A DNA stretch of 64,000 nt from NCBI RefSeq assembly GCF_001552615.1, contig NZ_BCRN01000002.1, positions 372,001-436,000 of the forward strand. The letters run 5' to 3'. Positions 29,251 to 40,263 of the stretch are shown piece by piece. Made by a program: the position numbers and the translations under genes. Numbering within the stretch: position 1 is the stretch's first letter; the number at the start of each line of letters is the position of its first letter. The notes beneath the pieces were generated by a model that was not told the DNA's origin, made no database searches, and saw only the letters and a program-made list of their open reading frames with translations. This DNA is from Millisia brevis NBRC 105863 (lineage in GTDB: Bacteria > Actinomycetota > Actinomycetes > Mycobacteriales > Mycobacteriaceae).

Positions 29251-30791
29251 GTCGACCGAACGAACTCGCGCAGCGAAGGAACCAGACCCGCGGGAACGCG
29301 GACCCGGACGTGCGTGCCGTCGGCTTCGTGGGCGGTCTGGGTGACCCGGGCCGCGTGGTGCAGCCGGGAGATCACGTCGCCGCGTTCGTAGGGCACCACC
29401 AGATCCAGCGAGACCTCGTCGGCGTCGACCACCGCGCCGATTCGTTCCCGCAACTCCTCGATGCCGGTGCCGTCGGCCGCCGATACGACGATCGATTCCG
29501 GAAGCAGGCTGCGCAGTCCGGCCAGGACCACCGGGTCGGCGGCGTCGGCCTTGTTCAGCGCGATCAACTCCGGCGGATGCCGCCGGTCGTCGCCCTCCAG
29601 CACCTCGCGCAGAACCTGGCGCACCGCGCTGATCTGGGCGGTCGGATCGGGGTCGGAGCCGTCGACGACGTGCAGGAGCAGATCGGCGTCGGCGACCTCC
29701 TCGAGCGTCGAACGGAACGCCTCGACCAGCTGGGTCGGCAGGTGGCGCACGAATCCGACGGTGTCGGTCATGACGACCTCGCGCCCGCCGGGCGAGGTCA
29801 TCCGCCGGCTGGTCGGGTCGAGGGTGGCGAAGAGGGCGTCCTGGACGAGCACTCCGGCGCCGGTCAGCGCGTTGAGCAGGCTCGACTTGCCGGCGTTGGT
29901 GTAGCCGACGATGGCGACCAGCGGCGCGGCCCCTTCCAGCCGGCGGGCCCGCATGGTGTCGCGGGCCTGCTTCATGCCGCGGATCTCCCGACGCAGCTTC
30001 GCCATCCGCTCGCGGATCCGGCGCCGGTCGGTTTCGATCTTGGTTTCACCGGGTCCGCGCAGACCCACGCCGCCGTTGCTGCCGGCGCGGCCACCGGCCT
30101 GCCGGGACATCGACTCACCCCAGCCGCGCAGCCGGGGCAGCATGTACTCCATCTGCGCGTAGGCCACCTGAGCCTTGCCCTCGCGGGAGGTGGCGTGCTG
30201 GGCGAAGATGTCGAGGATCAGCGCGGTCCGGTCGATGACCTTGACCTTGACGATCTTCTCCAGGGCGGTCAGCTGGGCGGGGGTCAACTCGCCGTCGCAG
30301 ATCACGGTGTCGGCGCCGGTCGAGACGACGGCGGCGCGCACCTCCTCGGCCTTGCCGGAGCCGATATAGGTGGCCGGGTCCGGCTTGTCGCGGCGTTGGA
30401 CGAGCCCTTCGAGGACCACCGACCCGGCGGTCTGGGCGAGGGCGGCCAGCTCGGCCATGCTCGCGTCGGCCTCCTTGACCGATCCGGACGTCCAGACGCC
30501 GACGAGGATGACCCGTTCGAGGCGCAGCTGCCGGTACTCGACCTCGGTGACGTCGTCGAGTTCGGTCGACAGCCCGTTGACGCGGCGCAGGGCGTCGCGT
30601 TCGGCGAGCTGCAGTTCGCCCACCGACGGCTCGGAGCGCGCATATCGGCGGGGCGGTTCGTCGAGGGGGTGAGTCGGCCCGGCGTGCTCCGGCGCCGTAT
30701 GTTCCGGCGCGGCGGACAGCCGCGCGGTCCCGGTGGACTCGGCGTACTCGGCCTCGGTCGACTCGTGGTACTGCTGTGGTTGTTCAGTCAT
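29247..30791 (-). CDS. hflX: Ribosome-associated GTPase HflX
   Basis: HflX is a GTPase that splits or rescues stalled ribosomes; in mycobacteria it influences macrolide tolerance. The 514-residue protein has an N-terminal HflX domain (GLVQRRDKPDPATYIGSGKAEE, then the glycine-rich RGPGETKIETDRRRIRER linker), then the G domain: G1 VGYTNAGKSS, G3 DTVGFVRHLP, G4 NKAD. A charged N-terminal extension of about 100 residues precedes it. The start is the ATG at 30791, 7 bases after the dapF stop. Its end overlaps the propeller-like gene. Confidence 0.93.
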   Translation of the reverse strand: MTEQPQQYHESTEAEYAESTGTARLSAAPEHTAPEHAGPTHPLDEPPRRYARSEPSVGELQLAERDALRRVNGLSTELDDVTEVEYRQLRLERVILVGVWTSGSVKEADASMAELAALAQTAGSVVLEGLVQRRDKPDPATYIGSGKAEEVRAAVVSTGADTVICDGELTPAQLTALEKIVKVKVIDRTALILDIFAQHATSREGKAQVAYAQMEYMLPRLRGWGESMSRQAGGRAGSNGGVGLRGPGETKIETDRRRIRERMAKLRREIRGMKQARDTMRARRLEGAAPLVAIVGYTNAGKSSLLNALTGAGVLVQDALFATLDPTSRRMTSPGGREVVMTDTVGFVRHLPTQLVEAFRSTLEEVADADLLLHVVDGSDPDPTAQISAVRQVLREVLEGDDRRHPPELIALNKADAADPVVLAGLRSLLPESIVVSAADGTGIEELRERIGAVVDADEVSLDLVVPYERGDVISRLHHAARVTQTAHEADGTHVRVRVPAGLVPSLREFVRST

Positions 30792-30798
30792 ATCTTCT

Positions 30799-31740
30799 TC
30801 ATGTTCCCACGGCGGCAACGGTCGATGCATGCGGTTTTTGTGCCGCCCACCAGCGATGATCGATCGTGCCGGAGGCCAGCAGCACCGAGGGGCCGCGCAG
30901 GATGGAGCCGTCCTCGTCGATGCGGGCCTCCAACAGTCCGCCGGGCACGCGCACCGCGACCGTGCCCTCGCTGTCCCCCTCGAAGGCCAACGCCGCGGCC
31001 GCCGTGGCGATGACACCGGTTCCGCAGGAACGTGTTTCACCGACGCCGCGTTCGAAGACGCGCATCGCGACCGCGCCGTCGCGCGGCGGGGTGATCAGCT
31101 CGACGTTCACCCCGGCCGGGAAGAAGGAGTCGTCGACATCCGGCCGGTGAGTCAGGTCGAGCTCGGCGAGGCCGGCGGCGTCTAGACCGTCGACGACGCA
31201 GGCCAGATGCGGGTTGCCGACGTCGATGCCCAGGCCCTCGTAGACCCGGCCGTCGAGCACCGCGGTCGAGGTACCCAGGCGCCGCACCGGCCCCATCGAC
31301 ACCGAGATATCGGCTTCGGGGCCGCGGTGGTGGTGCACGACCACCGGGCGGGCTCCGGCGCGCGACCCCACCACGGTGCCGTTGTAAGGCATCAGGCCGG
31401 CCGAGATCAGGTAGTGCGCGAAGACGCGCACCCCGTTGCCGCACATCTCGGCGATCGAGCCGTCGGCGTTGCGGTAGTCCATGAACCAGTGCGCGGCGTC
31501 GACACCGTCCGGCAGTTCGGCCAGGACACCGGCGTCGAGCAGGGCGCCGGCGCGGGCGACCCGCAGGATGCCGTCGCCGCCGAGGCCGGCGCGGCGGTCA
31601 CAGATGGCAGCGACGATCTCCGGCGACAGGTCGAGGCGCGCATCGGGATCCGGCAGGACGACGAAGTCGTTCTGCGTGCCGTGTCCCTTCAGGAAGGCGA
31701 CATCCTCGTTGCCACCGGTCGGGGCGCCACTGATCTGCAT
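30799..31740 (-). CDS. dapF: Diaminopimelate epimerase
   Basis: DapF converts LL-diaminopimelate to the meso form used in lysine and peptidoglycan synthesis. The 313-residue protein has the catalytic cysteines Cys100 in EMCGNGVRVFAHY and Cys239 in RSCGTGVIATAAAA, plus GTQNDFVVLPD near the start and DVGNPHLACVV. It works without a cofactor. The ATG at 31740 is the family start. It sits between miaA (53 bases upstream) and hflX (7 bases downstream) in the minus-strand run. Confidence 0.95.
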   Translation of the reverse strand: MQISGAPTGGNEDVAFLKGHGTQNDFVVLPDPDARLDLSPEIVAAICDRRAGLGGDGILRVARAGALLDAGVLAELPDGVDAAHWFMDYRNADGSIAEMCGNGVRVFAHYLISAGLMPYNGTVVGSRAGARPVVVHHHRGPEADISVSMGPVRRLGTSTAVLDGRVYEGLGIDVGNPHLACVVDGLDAAGLAELDLTHRPDVDDSFFPAGVNVELITPPRDGAVAMRVFERGVGETRSCGTGVIATAAAALAFEGDSEGTVAVRVPGGLLEARIDEDGSILRGPSVLLASGTIDHRWWAAQKPHASTVAAVGT

Positions 31741-31793
31741 CCCCCCATTCTCGCATCGCGGTGGGCGGGGCGGTCGCAGGCCGGGGCCGCGGG

Positions 31794-32714
31794 TCACTCC
31801 CCCGCGGCGGCGAGGCCGTCGAGAACCCGGGCGAGCAGGTCGTCGGCCCCGGGATCGAACCAGACGATCCGCGGGTCGCGCCGGAACCAGGAACGCTGCC
31901 GCCGGACATAGCGACGGGTTCCGGCGGCGGTGGTCTCGATCGCCTCGGCGCGGGTCATCGTGCCGTCGAGGACCTCGAGGGCCTGCTCGTAGCCGATCGC
32001 CCGGCGGGCGGTGACGCCGTCGCGCAGCCCCAGCGGGATCAGCTGCTCGACCTCCTCGATCAGCCCGGTGTCGAACATGCGCTCGGTGCGCAGCGCGATG
32101 CGGGAGTCGAGCAGTTCGGTCTCGCGGTCGAGGCCGATCAGGTGGGTCTCCCAGCGCGGTTGCCCCTTGGTGGGAGCGGAGGCGGCGAACGGGCGACCGG
32201 TCAGCTCGACCACCTCGACCGCCCGGACCAGCCGGCGCCCGTCGGTCGGCAGGATCGTCGCCGCGGCCACCGGGTCGACGCGCCGCAGTTCGGCGAGCAC
32301 GGCCTCGGTGCCGCCGATCCGCAGCACCTCCTCCCAGCGGGCACGCACGGCCGGATCGGTCGGCGGAAGCTGCCATCCGTCGAGCAATGCCTGCACGTAG
32401 AGCATCGAGCCGCCGACGATGACCGGCCGGCGGCCCCGCTCGCGGATCGCCTCGATATCGGCCTCGGCGGCCTGCTGGTAGCGGGCCACGGTGGCGGTAT
32501 CGACGACGTCGAGCACGTCGATCTGGTGGTGGGCGATACCGCGGCGTTCCGGCACGGGAACCTTCGCGGTGCCGATGTCCATGCCGCGATACTGGGCCAT
32601 CGCGTCGATGTTGATGATCTCACCGTCGAGGCGTTGGGCCAGGTCGAGGGCCAGATCTGATTTGCCGGTGGCGGTCGGTCCGATCACCGCGATCGGACGG
32701 ATCGGGGTGGTCAC
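31794..32714 (-). CDS. miaA: tRNA dimethylallyltransferase
   Basis: MiaA adds a dimethylallyl group to N6 of A37 in tRNAs that read UNN codons; MiaB then methylthiolates it. The 306-residue protein has the P-loop [15 protein letters not shown] at residues 12-26, [40 protein letters not shown] and the C-terminal [13 protein letters not shown] region that binds tRNA. The GTG start overlaps the previous gene's TGA by 4 bases. The partner gene miaB is also in the window. Confidence 0.94.
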   Translation of the reverse strand: MTTPIRPIAVIGPTATGKSDLALDLAQRLDGEIINIDAMAQYRGMDIGTAKVPVPERRGIAHHQIDVLDVVDTATVARYQQAAEADIEAIRERGRRPVIVGGSMLYVQALLDGWQLPPTDPAVRARWEEVLRIGGTEAVLAELRRVDPVAAATILPTDGRRLVRAVEVVELTGRPFAASAPTKGQPRWETHLIGLDRETELLDSRIALRTERMFDTGLIEEVEQLIPLGLRDGVTARRAIGYEQALEVLDGTMTRAEAIETTAAGTRRYVRRQRSWFRRDPRIVWFDPGADDLLARVLDGLAAAGE

Positions 32715-33538
32715 ATCCCCTCCGGCAACCAGGTGCCCACCCAATATCCGACGCCGAAGGGATGGCCCCGATAGAGCTCGCGGGGCACCACCGGCTCGCC
32801 GAGGGCGGCCACCGCCGAGGCGCCGATCCGCCAGGCCGCGGTGGACCCCACGCCGACCCGCGTGCACTCCTGCTCGTCGAGCGCCCCGAGCCCGGCCAGG
32901 TCGGCTGTGGTCAACAGGTCGTCGAGTCGGCGCTGAACGGTCGCGGCGTCCGGGTGCAGTCCGCCGGGCGCGCGTTCGGTGAGGGTGCGGGCACCGTCGC
33001 CGACGATCACGAATCCGACCCGGTCGCCGCCGACCATCGCGGCGATCAGGTGGTCCGTGGTATCCGAGCGTTCGCCGGCGGTCGGTTCGGGTGCCGCGAT
33101 CAGCACCCGGGCCGGCACCCGCGGTGCGACGCGATCGCGCAGCCATCCGACGGTCAGGGCGGCCAGCGGCACGGTGGGGTCCGGACGTCGGGGGCCGGGA
33201 ATTCCGGAGCCGGGCAATTCGGTGTCTGCGACTCCGGGATCGGGGGGTCCGGGGTCGGGGGTCGGGGCCTCGTCGGAATCGGGCGGATCCGCCGGGCCCA
33301 AGCGCACGGTCACCTCCGCGCCGAATCCCCGATAGGTGCCGACCGTGTCCGGGCCGAAGACGCCGACGACCTCGCCGCCGCCGGCCACGCCGACCGCGAT
33401 CCAGCGGTCGACGTCGGCGATCGCCGCGCCGGCGGACAGCACCGCAGCGCGCAGATCCGCCGTCTCGGCCGCCGCCGACCCGATCAGCTCGGGCACCAGC
33501 AGCGGTGGTCCCGGTATGAGAACAACCCCAGCCAGCAC
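32711..33538 (-). CDS. Class III extradiol dioxygenase-like protein (Rv2728c position)
   Basis: The 275-residue, Ala/Gly/Pro-rich protein starts [20 protein letters not shown] and resembles the LigB/MEMO-type fold found upstream of miaA in mycobacteria. Residues about 85-125 are a Pro/Asp/Gly-rich insert ([18 protein letters not shown]). The metal-binding histidines expected of an active dioxygenase are not obvious, so an enzymatic role is doubtful. The start is a GTG. Its stop overlaps miaA by 4 bases, so it is the first gene of the miaA-dapF-hflX run. Confidence 0.7.
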   Translation of the reverse strand: MLAGVVLIPGPPLLVPELIGSAAAETADLRAAVLSAGAAIADVDRWIAVGVAGGGEVVGVFGPDTVGTYRGFGAEVTVRLGPADPPDSDEAPTPDPGPPDPGVADTELPGSGIPGPRRPDPTVPLAALTVGWLRDRVAPRVPARVLIAAPEPTAGERSDTTDHLIAAMVGGDRVGFVIVGDGARTLTERAPGGLHPDAATVQRRLDDLLTTADLAGLGALDEQECTRVGVGSTAAWRIGASAVAALGEPVVPRELYRGHPFGVGYWVGTWLPEGM

Positions 33539-33744
33539 GGCGTCTCACGGTAGTCGAGCACCCCGGGGAGGCCGCAGGCAGCAAGCCGACACGACATAAG
33601 CGCCGAACCGTGCGCACACCGGGCGAGCACTGATGTTCAATGGGAGCCGGAGCTTCGCATCGACCGGTGACCGGCAGCACGAGGGCCCCACCCGGCCGGA
33701 TGCGACGGATGGCAGCCGTGTCGCGCGGCGAAGGAGCGAGGACC

Positions 33745-35343
33745 ATGACCGCAACGAGTGTCAACGACCGGAGCGAACGGGACGAGCAGCCCGCGCTCGG
33801 GACGCCGCAGGAGCCCGCAGGCACGGAGATCCCCGCAGGCCCGGAGATCGCAGCAGGCCCGGAGATCGCAGTGTCACCTCCCGAAGCCGAAACGCCGCCG
33901 GAGACGGCTGCACCTGCATCGGAGTCGGAAACAGTGGCGGAGCCGGAGTCCGCGCCGGTGGAGCCGCAGGCAACCGCCGCGCCGTCGACACGACCGACGC
34001 CCACCCCCGGCCCTCGACCGGGTCCGCTGCCCGGTGGACATGCCAAACCCGGCCCGCCTCGCCCGGCACCCTCCCCCGCTGCCGTCGCCCAGCATGTGAC
34101 ACCTCATCCGGCCCCTCGGCCGGCGACCACCGATCCGCGCAGCCACGGCCGCATCGATCCCGACGGCGCCGTCTGGTTGATCACCGCGGCCGGCGAACGC
34201 AATATCGGCTCCTGGCAGGCCGGTGACGCCGAGGAGGGTATGGCGCACTTCGTCCGACGGTTCGAGGACCTCGAAACCGAGGTTGCGCTGCTCGAGAACC
34301 GGCTGTCCGCCGGGACCGGTGACGCGTCCAAGACGGTAGGCGCGGCGCGCGGCCTGCTCGAGGGCCTGCCGGACGCCGCGGTGATCGGCGACGTCGACGC
34401 GCTCGAACGGCGCCTCACGTCGATCGTCGAATCCGCGCAGGAAACCTCGCGGGAGGCGGGCGCGCAGAAGGCGCGGCAGAAGGCCGAACGAACCGCCCGC
34501 AAGGAGGAGCTCGCCGCCGAGGCGGAGACGATCGCCAACGAGTCGACCGACTGGAAGACCGCCGGCGACCGGATGCGCACGATCCTCGACGAGTGGAAGT
34601 CGATCCGCGGTGTCGATCGCAAGGTCGACGACGTGCTGTGGAAGCGGTACGCGAAGGCCCGCGACACCTTCAATCGACGCCGCGGCTCCCATTTCGCCCA
34701 GCTCGATCGGGACCGCTCGGCGGCGCGTTCGGCCAAGGAGGACCTGGTCGTCGAGGCGGAGGCGCTGTCGTCGTCGACCGACTGGGCGCAGACCTCGACC
34801 GCCTACCGGGATCTGCTGACCCGGTGGAAGGCGGCCGGTCGGGCGTCCCGCGATGTCGACGACGCGCTGTGGGCGCGGTTCAAGGGGGCGCAGGACATCT
34901 TCTTCGCGGCCCGCTCGGCCGCGGACGCCGCCCTGGACGAGGAGTTCGCCCGCAACGGCGAGCAGAAGGATCTGCTGCTGGCGGAACTCGACGCCGTCGA
35001 CCCCGGCACCGATCTCGAGGGCGCCCGGACGGCGTTGCGACGCATCCGCGACCAGTGGGACGAGATCGGCAAGGTGCCGCGCAACCGGATGGCCGACCTC
35101 GAGGGCCGGCTGCGCGCCTACGAGAAGCGGGTCCGCGACGCCACCGACGCCCAGTGGAAGCGCACCGATCCGGAGGCCGACGCCCGCGCCGACCAGTTCC
35201 GGGAGCGGCTGGCTCATCTCGAGGATCAGTTGGCCCGCGCCGAAGCGGCCGGGCGGGCCAGGGATGCGGACAAGCTGCGCCCCCAGGTCGAGCAGTGGCG
35301 TCAGTGGGCGGAGGCGGCCGCCTCCGCGGTGGCCGACCGATAG
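33745..35343 (+). CDS. DUF349 family protein (Rv2731-like)
   Basis: The 532-residue protein has a disordered N-terminus of about 135 residues made of Glu/Pro/Ala repeats such as [13 protein letters not shown], then a short beta segment [28 protein letters not shown], then several DUF349 helical repeats, seen as [44 protein letters not shown] and two similar copies. The repeats predict a long coiled-coil rod. Function unknown; such proteins have been linked to nucleic-acid or stress roles. The ATG at 33745 follows AAGGAGCGAGGACC. Confidence 0.85.
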   Translation: MTATSVNDRSERDEQPALGTPQEPAGTEIPAGPEIAAGPEIAVSPPEAETPPETAAPASESETVAEPESAPVEPQATAAPSTRPTPTPGPRPGPLPGGHAKPGPPRPAPSPAAVAQHVTPHPAPRPATTDPRSHGRIDPDGAVWLITAAGERNIGSWQAGDAEEGMAHFVRRFEDLETEVALLENRLSAGTGDASKTVGAARGLLEGLPDAAVIGDVDALERRLTSIVESAQETSREAGAQKARQKAERTARKEELAAEAETIANESTDWKTAGDRMRTILDEWKSIRGVDRKVDDVLWKRYAKARDTFNRRRGSHFAQLDRDRSAARSAKEDLVVEAEALSSSTDWAQTSTAYRDLLTRWKAAGRASRDVDDALWARFKGAQDIFFAARSAADAALDEEFARNGEQKDLLLAELDAVDPGTDLEGARTALRRIRDQWDEIGKVPRNRMADLEGRLRAYEKRVRDATDAQWKRTDPEADARADQFRERLAHLEDQLARAEAAGRARDADKLRPQVEQWRQWAEAAASAVADR

Positions 35344-35383
35344 TGCGAACGCGGCGCTAGTTCGTGCGGTCGAGCGACCGGGA

Positions 35384-35917
35384 TCAGGACAGTGGTGATC
35401 CCGGCGTTCGACCGTCGATCGTGTCGACCGAGGGGCGCCGCCAGACCACCGCGAGCCACTGGGTGAGCAGCACCAACACCACCGCCCAGGTCAGGATCAA
35501 ACCGATACCCGGGCCGGGGGCGTCCATACCCGGCGGCGGGGTCTGCCGGGTCCAGATCGCCAGCAGCCCGGCGGGGGCGGCCAGGGCGGTGAAGGCAGCC
35601 GCGAGCCAGGCGATCCCCCAGCGGCGCAGCGCCAGCGCGAGCGTCGAGGTGACCGCCGACAGGATGACCAAGCCGACGAAGATTCGGCCGGGGACCGCGA
35701 AGTGGATCGCCTCGGAATGGCCGGAGTCGGCGAGCACGTCCCACCCGTTGGCGGTGCCCGCCCAGGGCAGCACGGTGACCACCACCATGATCACCACCAG
35801 GGCGGCGATGACCATCGCGCGCAGCCCGGGATCGATCTCGGCCGCAAGCCGCCGTTCCACCCCGGCCAACTCCGATTCGAAGTGGTCGAGGGCCGACTTG
35901 TCCGGCCGGTCGATCAT
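35384..35917 (-). CDS. Four-pass membrane protein (Rv2732c-like)
   Basis: The 177-residue protein has an N-terminal amphipathic region ([18 protein letters not shown]) and four hydrophobic segments: [60 protein letters not shown] and [23 protein letters not shown]. It lies directly after miaB with a one-base overlap (TGATG), as in mycobacteria. Function unknown. It is convergent with the DUF349 gene across a 40-base gap. Confidence 0.85.
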   Translation of the reverse strand: MIDRPDKSALDHFESELAGVERRLAAEIDPGLRAMVIAALVVIMVVVTVLPWAGTANGWDVLADSGHSEAIHFAVPGRIFVGLVILSAVTSTLALALRRWGIAWLAAAFTALAAPAGLLAIWTRQTPPPGMDAPGPGIGLILTWAVVLVLLTQWLAVVWRRPSVDTIDGRTPGSPLS

Positions 35918-37467
35918 CAGCCGCAGCCGCCCGTGGAGCAGCCGGACGCCACCGGCTCCTGCGCCGGTCGGCCGACACCGGGCAAACCCAGCCCGATACC
36001 GATCGGTGGGGTATTCGGCTTGCGTCCGGCGTCGTGGTTGTCCCCGGCGCGGGTGCGACGATGCGAGAGCACCCCGGCATCGGCGAGCAGGTGATGCGGT
36101 GCGGCAGCGGTGATTTCGACGGTCACGACGTCACCGGGACGAATCGGCGCGGTGCGCGGGTCGACGCCCTCGGCGGCGAAGTGCACCAGCCGACCGTCGC
36201 GGGCGCGGCCGGTCAACCGCTCGGTATGCGCACCCTTGCGGCCGGTGTCCGCGGAGACGAGGACCTCCGCGACGCTGCCGATCAGCTTCGTGCCCTCCTC
36301 GAGCGCGATGCGGTCCTGCAGGTCGGTCAGGCGGCGGTAGCGCTCCCCCACCACCTTCGGGTCGACCTGATCCGGCAGATCGGCCGCCGGTGTCCCCGGA
36401 CGGCGCGAGTACTGGAAGGTGTAGGCACTGGCGAAGCGCGCCGCCTCGACCACCTCGAGGGTCTGCTGGAAATCCTCCTCGGTCTCGCCGGGGAAGCCGA
36501 CGATGATGTCGGTGGTGATCGCCGCGTGCGGCATCCGCTCGCGCACCCGTTCGAGGATGTCGAGGAACCGCTTGCGGCGGTAGGACCGACGCATCGCCCG
36601 CAGGATGCGGTCCGACCCCGATTGCAGCGGCATGTGCAGGACCGGGCATACCGCCGGGGTCTCGGCCATCGCCGCGATCACGTCGTCGGTGAACTCCGCC
36701 GGATGCGGCGAGGTGAAACGCACCCGCTCGAGGCCCTCGATCGATCCGCAGGCCCGCAGCAGGGCGGCGAAGGCGCCGCGGTCGCGCGGCAGATCGGCGT
36801 CGGCGAAGGACGAGCCGTAGGCGTTGACGTTCTGTCCCAGGAGGGTGACCTCGAGGACTCCCTCGGCCACCAATGCCTCCACCTCGGCCAGGATGTCGCC
36901 GGGGCGGCGGTCGATCTCCTTGCCGCGCAAGGCCGGGACGATGCAGAAGGTGCAGGTGTTGTTGCAACCGACCGAGATCGACACCCACCCGGAGTAGGCG
37001 GAGTCGCGCTTGGCCGGCAGCGCCGATGGGAACTGCTCGAGCGATTCGACGATCTCGACCTGGGCCTGCGCATTGTGTTGGGCGCGGCGCAGCAGGGTGG
37101 GCAGCGAGCCGATGTTGTGGGTGCCGAAGACCACGTCGACCCACGGCGCGCGGCTCAGGACCGTCTCGCGGTCCTTCTGCGCCAGGCAGCCACCGACCGC
37201 GATCTGCATGCCGGGGCGCTCCGCCTTGATCGGCGCGAGATGGCTCAGATTGCCGTAGAGCTTGTTGTCGGCGTTCTCACGCACGGCGCAGGTGTTGAAG
37301 ACGACGAGGTCGGGGTCCTGGCCCTCCGGAGCGGGGGCATACCCGGCGTCCTCGAGCAGGCCGGACATCCGTTCCGAGTCGTGCACGTTCATCTGACACC
37401 CGAAGGTCCGAATACGGTAGGTCGGAGATTCGGGGGCCGAGGGCGCGGCAACCGCAACGGAAGACAT
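35917..37467 (-). CDS. miaB: tRNA (N6-isopentenyladenosine-37-C2) methylthiotransferase
   Basis: MiaB is a radical-SAM enzyme that turns i6A37 into ms2i6A37 in tRNA. The 516-residue protein has the N-terminal cluster cysteines ([31 protein letters not shown]), the radical-SAM motif [18 protein letters not shown], and a TRAM domain near the C-terminus ([15 protein letters not shown]). An unusual Cys-rich tail CSTGGCG ends the protein. I chose the ATG at 37467; an in-frame GTG at 37500 is possible. It overlaps the downstream membrane protein by one base. Confidence 0.93.
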   Translation of the reverse strand: MSSVAVAAPSAPESPTYRIRTFGCQMNVHDSERMSGLLEDAGYAPAPEGQDPDLVVFNTCAVRENADNKLYGNLSHLAPIKAERPGMQIAVGGCLAQKDRETVLSRAPWVDVVFGTHNIGSLPTLLRRAQHNAQAQVEIVESLEQFPSALPAKRDSAYSGWVSISVGCNNTCTFCIVPALRGKEIDRRPGDILAEVEALVAEGVLEVTLLGQNVNAYGSSFADADLPRDRGAFAALLRACGSIEGLERVRFTSPHPAEFTDDVIAAMAETPAVCPVLHMPLQSGSDRILRAMRRSYRRKRFLDILERVRERMPHAAITTDIIVGFPGETEEDFQQTLEVVEAARFASAYTFQYSRRPGTPAADLPDQVDPKVVGERYRRLTDLQDRIALEEGTKLIGSVAEVLVSADTGRKGAHTERLTGRARDGRLVHFAAEGVDPRTAPIRPGDVVTVEITAAAPHHLLADAGVLSHRRTRAGDNHDAGRKPNTPPIGIGLGLPGVGRPAQEPVASGCSTGGCG

Positions 37468-37734
37468 CGGCGCCAGGACGGTTACGGCGCTGTTTTCCAC
37501 CCGTTCAGGGTACGACCGGGCGTCGATTCGGTCCCTCCCGGCGTACCGTTCCGCCCGCCGTGCGACCCCGATCGACCCCTCCCGGAGCGCTGCGCGACCG
37601 TCTTCGGCGCCATCCGCCACACCGACAAGGCCTCGGTGCACAAGACCCGCTTTCATAAATTTTCCGTTACGGGAGCCACCGATGTGTATCCGATTACGAT
37701 CACATTGCTCCGAATACGCATAGGGTCATGCCCC

Positions 37735-38505
37735 ATGAGCACCACCGACGAGACACCCGCCGGCTCCGGAACTCCGATGATCGAGATGGTCGATGTCCAG
37801 AAACACTTCGGCGCACTGCACGTTCTGAAGGACATCAACCTGGCGGTACCCGCCGGCCAGGTCGTGATCGTGCTCGGACCGTCGGGCTCCGGCAAGTCGA
37901 CGCTGTGCCGCACGATCAACCGTCTCGAACCGATCGACAGCGGCACGATCCGCGTCGACGGCATCGAATTGCCCTCCGAGGGACGCAAGCTCGCCGAGCT
38001 GCGCGCCGACGTCGGCATGGTCTTCCAGTCGTTCAACCTCTTCGCCCACAAGACGATCGTCGAGAACGTCATGCTCGCCCCACTCAAGGTGCGCAAGCAG
38101 AAGTCGGACGCCGCCAAGAAGCGGGCGATGGAGTTGCTCGACCGGGTCGGCATCGCCAGCCAGGCCGACAAGTACCCCGCCCAGCTCTCCGGTGGTCAGC
38201 AGCAGCGTGTCGCGATCGCCCGGTCGCTGGCGATGGCGCCGAAGGTGATGCTCTTCGACGAGCCGACCTCCGCGCTCGACCCCGAGATGGTCAACGAGGT
38301 GCTCGACGTGATGACCTCGCTGGCCAAGGAGGGCATGACGATGCTGGTCGTCACCCACGAGATGGGCTTCGCCCGCCGCGCCGGGGATCGGGTCATCTTC
38401 ATGGCCGACGGCGCCGTGGTCGAGGACACCGATCCGACGTCCTTCTTCGACAATCCCCGGTCCGATCGCGCCAAGGACTTCCTCGGCAAGATCCTCAGTC
38501 ACTGA
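37735..38505 (+). CDS. gluA: Glutamate ABC transporter ATPase
   Basis: The 256-residue ATPase powers uptake of glutamate by GluABCD. The P-loop GPSGSGKST, the Q-loop [11 protein letters not shown], the signature [16 protein letters not shown], Walker [15 protein letters not shown] and the switch histidine in VVTHEMGFA are all present and in order. It is the polar amino-acid (GlnQ/GluA) type. The promoter region upstream is relatively AT-rich, with ATTACGATCACATTGCTCC. It leads the operon with gluB, gluC and gluD. Confidence 0.93.
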   Translation: MSTTDETPAGSGTPMIEMVDVQKHFGALHVLKDINLAVPAGQVVIVLGPSGSGKSTLCRTINRLEPIDSGTIRVDGIELPSEGRKLAELRADVGMVFQSFNLFAHKTIVENVMLAPLKVRKQKSDAAKKRAMELLDRVGIASQADKYPAQLSGGQQQRVAIARSLAMAPKVMLFDEPTSALDPEMVNEVLDVMTSLAKEGMTMLVVTHEMGFARRAGDRVIFMADGAVVEDTDPTSFFDNPRSDRAKDFLGKILSH

Positions 38506-38617
38506 TTCCGACGTCGTTCGCATCCTCCGACGTCCCACCACAGCGGGTTTTCTCGATCAGCCGCCCGGCCCGCGATCTCGATGACCGTTCCAGGCTGATC
38601 CACGAAGAAAGGTAACG

Positions 38618-39454
38618 ATGAGACTCACAGCAAAGGCCCGCATGGCAGTCGGCGCCCTGGCGATCGGCTTTGTGGCCACCGCCTGCGGTGGCGGCGGCGA
38701 TGCCGGCACCGTGACCGAGCATGCCGCCGAAGGCAACCTCACCATCGGTGTGCGGTACGACCAGCCGGGTCTGGGTCTGCGTCAGCCCGACGGCACGCTG
38801 ACCGGTTTCGACATCGCGGTCGCCGAGTACGTCGCCGATCAGTTGGGTGTCACGCCGGAGAACATCACCTTCCGCGAGGCCCCCTCGGCCCAGCGCGAGA
38901 CGCTGATCGAGAACGGCGAGGTCGACTACATCGTCGCCACCTACTCGATCACCGACGCGCGCAAGGAGAAGGTCGACTTCGCCGGCCCGTACTTCACCGC
39001 CGGGCAGTCCCTGCTGGTGCGTGAGGACAACACCGACATCACCGGCCCCGAGTCGCTCAACGACGGCAAGCGGCTCTGCTCGGTGACCGGCTCCACCCCG
39101 GCCCAGCGCGTCAAGGACGAATACGCCCAGGACGTGCAGCTGCAGGAATTCGACACCTATTCCGCATGTGTCGAGGCGCTGCGCAACGGCGCCGTCGACG
39201 CGGTGACCACCGACGACGTGATCCTCGCCGGCTTCGCCGCGCAGTCCCCCGGTGAGTTCAAGCTGGTCGGCGAGCCGTTCTCGACCGAGAACTACGGCAT
39301 CGGCCTGGCCCTGGGCGACGACACCTCGCGCAGCGCGATCAACGACGCCATCGAGGAAATGATCAGTTCCGGCGCCTGGGCGGACGCCTTCGAGACCAAC
39401 CTCGGACCGTCCGGCTACGCCATGCCGGAGCCGCCGACGGTCGATCGCTACTGA
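38618..39454 (+). CDS. gluB: Glutamate-binding lipoprotein of the ABC transporter
   Basis: The 278-residue protein has a signal peptide ending in the lipobox VATAC, so it is anchored outside the cell membrane by lipid. The substrate-binding domain (family 3) shows GNLTIGVRYDQPGLG, the ligand-binding DGTLTGFDIAVAEYVADQLG and NGEVDYIVATYSITDARKEKVDFAGPYFTAGQ. It delivers glutamate to GluCD. An AAAGG ribosome site precedes the ATG. A strong hairpin after the stop may favour its transcript over gluCD. Confidence 0.93.
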   Translation: MRLTAKARMAVGALAIGFVATACGGGGDAGTVTEHAAEGNLTIGVRYDQPGLGLRQPDGTLTGFDIAVAEYVADQLGVTPENITFREAPSAQRETLIENGEVDYIVATYSITDARKEKVDFAGPYFTAGQSLLVREDNTDITGPESLNDGKRLCSVTGSTPAQRVKDEYAQDVQLQEFDTYSACVEALRNGAVDAVTTDDVILAGFAAQSPGEFKLVGEPFSTENYGIGLALGDDTSRSAINDAIEEMISSGAWADAFETNLGPSGYAMPEPPTVDRY

Positions 39455-39474
39455 CCTCACCTGTTCGAGCTCGA

Positions 39475-39510
39475 CCGGGCGACGGTTCGCCACTGCGAAC
39501 CGTCGCCCGG
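39475..39510 (+). terminator. Intra-operon hairpin between gluB and gluC
   Basis: CCGGGCGACGGTTCGC and GCGAACCGTCGCCCGG form a perfect 16-base stem with loop CACT, 20 bases after gluB. There is no T-run. It probably acts as a partial terminator or a 3' stabiliser, giving more gluB than gluCD message. Confidence 0.65.
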
Positions 39511-39579
39511 TCCTCGACAAGCCCACCGGTCTTGATTCACCACCGCTGAACCCGAGGGTCCGGCCGAGATGAGGTACGC

Positions 39580-40263
39580 ATGAATATCCTGTCCCAGTAT
39601 TGGGGCCAGATGTTGGACGCCTTCTGGGTGACGATTCAACTCACCGTGCTGGCCGGGATCGGCGCGCTGGTCATCGGCACGATCCTCGCCGCGATGCGCG
39701 TGTCGCCCATCCCGGTGGCCCGCTGGTTCGGCGCGACGTACGTGACGATCTTCCGCAACACCCCGCTGACGCTGATCATCGTCTTCTGTTCCTTCGGTCT
39801 GTATCAGACCCTCGGTGTCGCGCTGGCGCCGGAGGAATCGCGGACGTTCATCAACACCAACAACTTCCGGCTCGCCGTGCTCGGCCTGGCGATCTATACG
39901 GCCGCGTTCGTCTGCGAGTCGCTGCGGGCCGGTATCAATACCGTCGCCGTCGGACAGTCGGAGGCCGGTCGTTCGCTGGGGCTGACCTTCACGCAGAACC
40001 TGCGCTACATCGTCCTGCCGCAGTCCTTCCGCGCGGTGATCGCCCCGCTGGGCAGTGTGCTGATCGCGCTGACGAAGAACAGCACGGTCGCCGCGGTCAT
40101 CGGCGTCTCGGAAGCGGCGTTGCTGATGAAGGAGATGATCGAGAACGAGGCCGCGATCTTCGTGATCGGTGGTCTGTTCGCCCTCGGCTTCATGATCCTG
40201 ACCCTGCCCACCGGCCTGTTGTTCGGTTACATCGGGAAGCGCTTGGAGGTGGCGAGCCGATGA
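39580..40263 (+). CDS. gluC: Glutamate ABC transporter permease
   Basis: The 227-residue permease of the His/Glu/Gln/Arg family has about five hydrophobic helices. The EAA loop that docks the ATPase is [33 protein letters not shown]. Together with GluD it forms the membrane channel. Its stop overlaps the gluD ATG by 4 bases (ATGA). Confidence 0.93.
   Translation: MNILSQYWGQMLDAFWVTIQLTVLAGIGALVIGTILAAMRVSPIPVARWFGATYVTIFRNTPLTLIIVFCSFGLYQTLGVALAPEESRTFINTNNFRLAVLGLAIYTAAFVCESLRAGINTVAVGQSEAGRSLGLTFTQNLRYIVLPQSFRAVIAPLGSVLIALTKNSTVAAVIGVSEAALLMKEMIENEAAIFVIGGLFALGFMILTLPTGLLFGYIGKRLEVASR

Noticed and set aside
39455-39579. gluB-gluC gap considered as a riboswitch
   Set aside because: It is a single simple stem with a 4-base loop, best read as a terminator or stabiliser.
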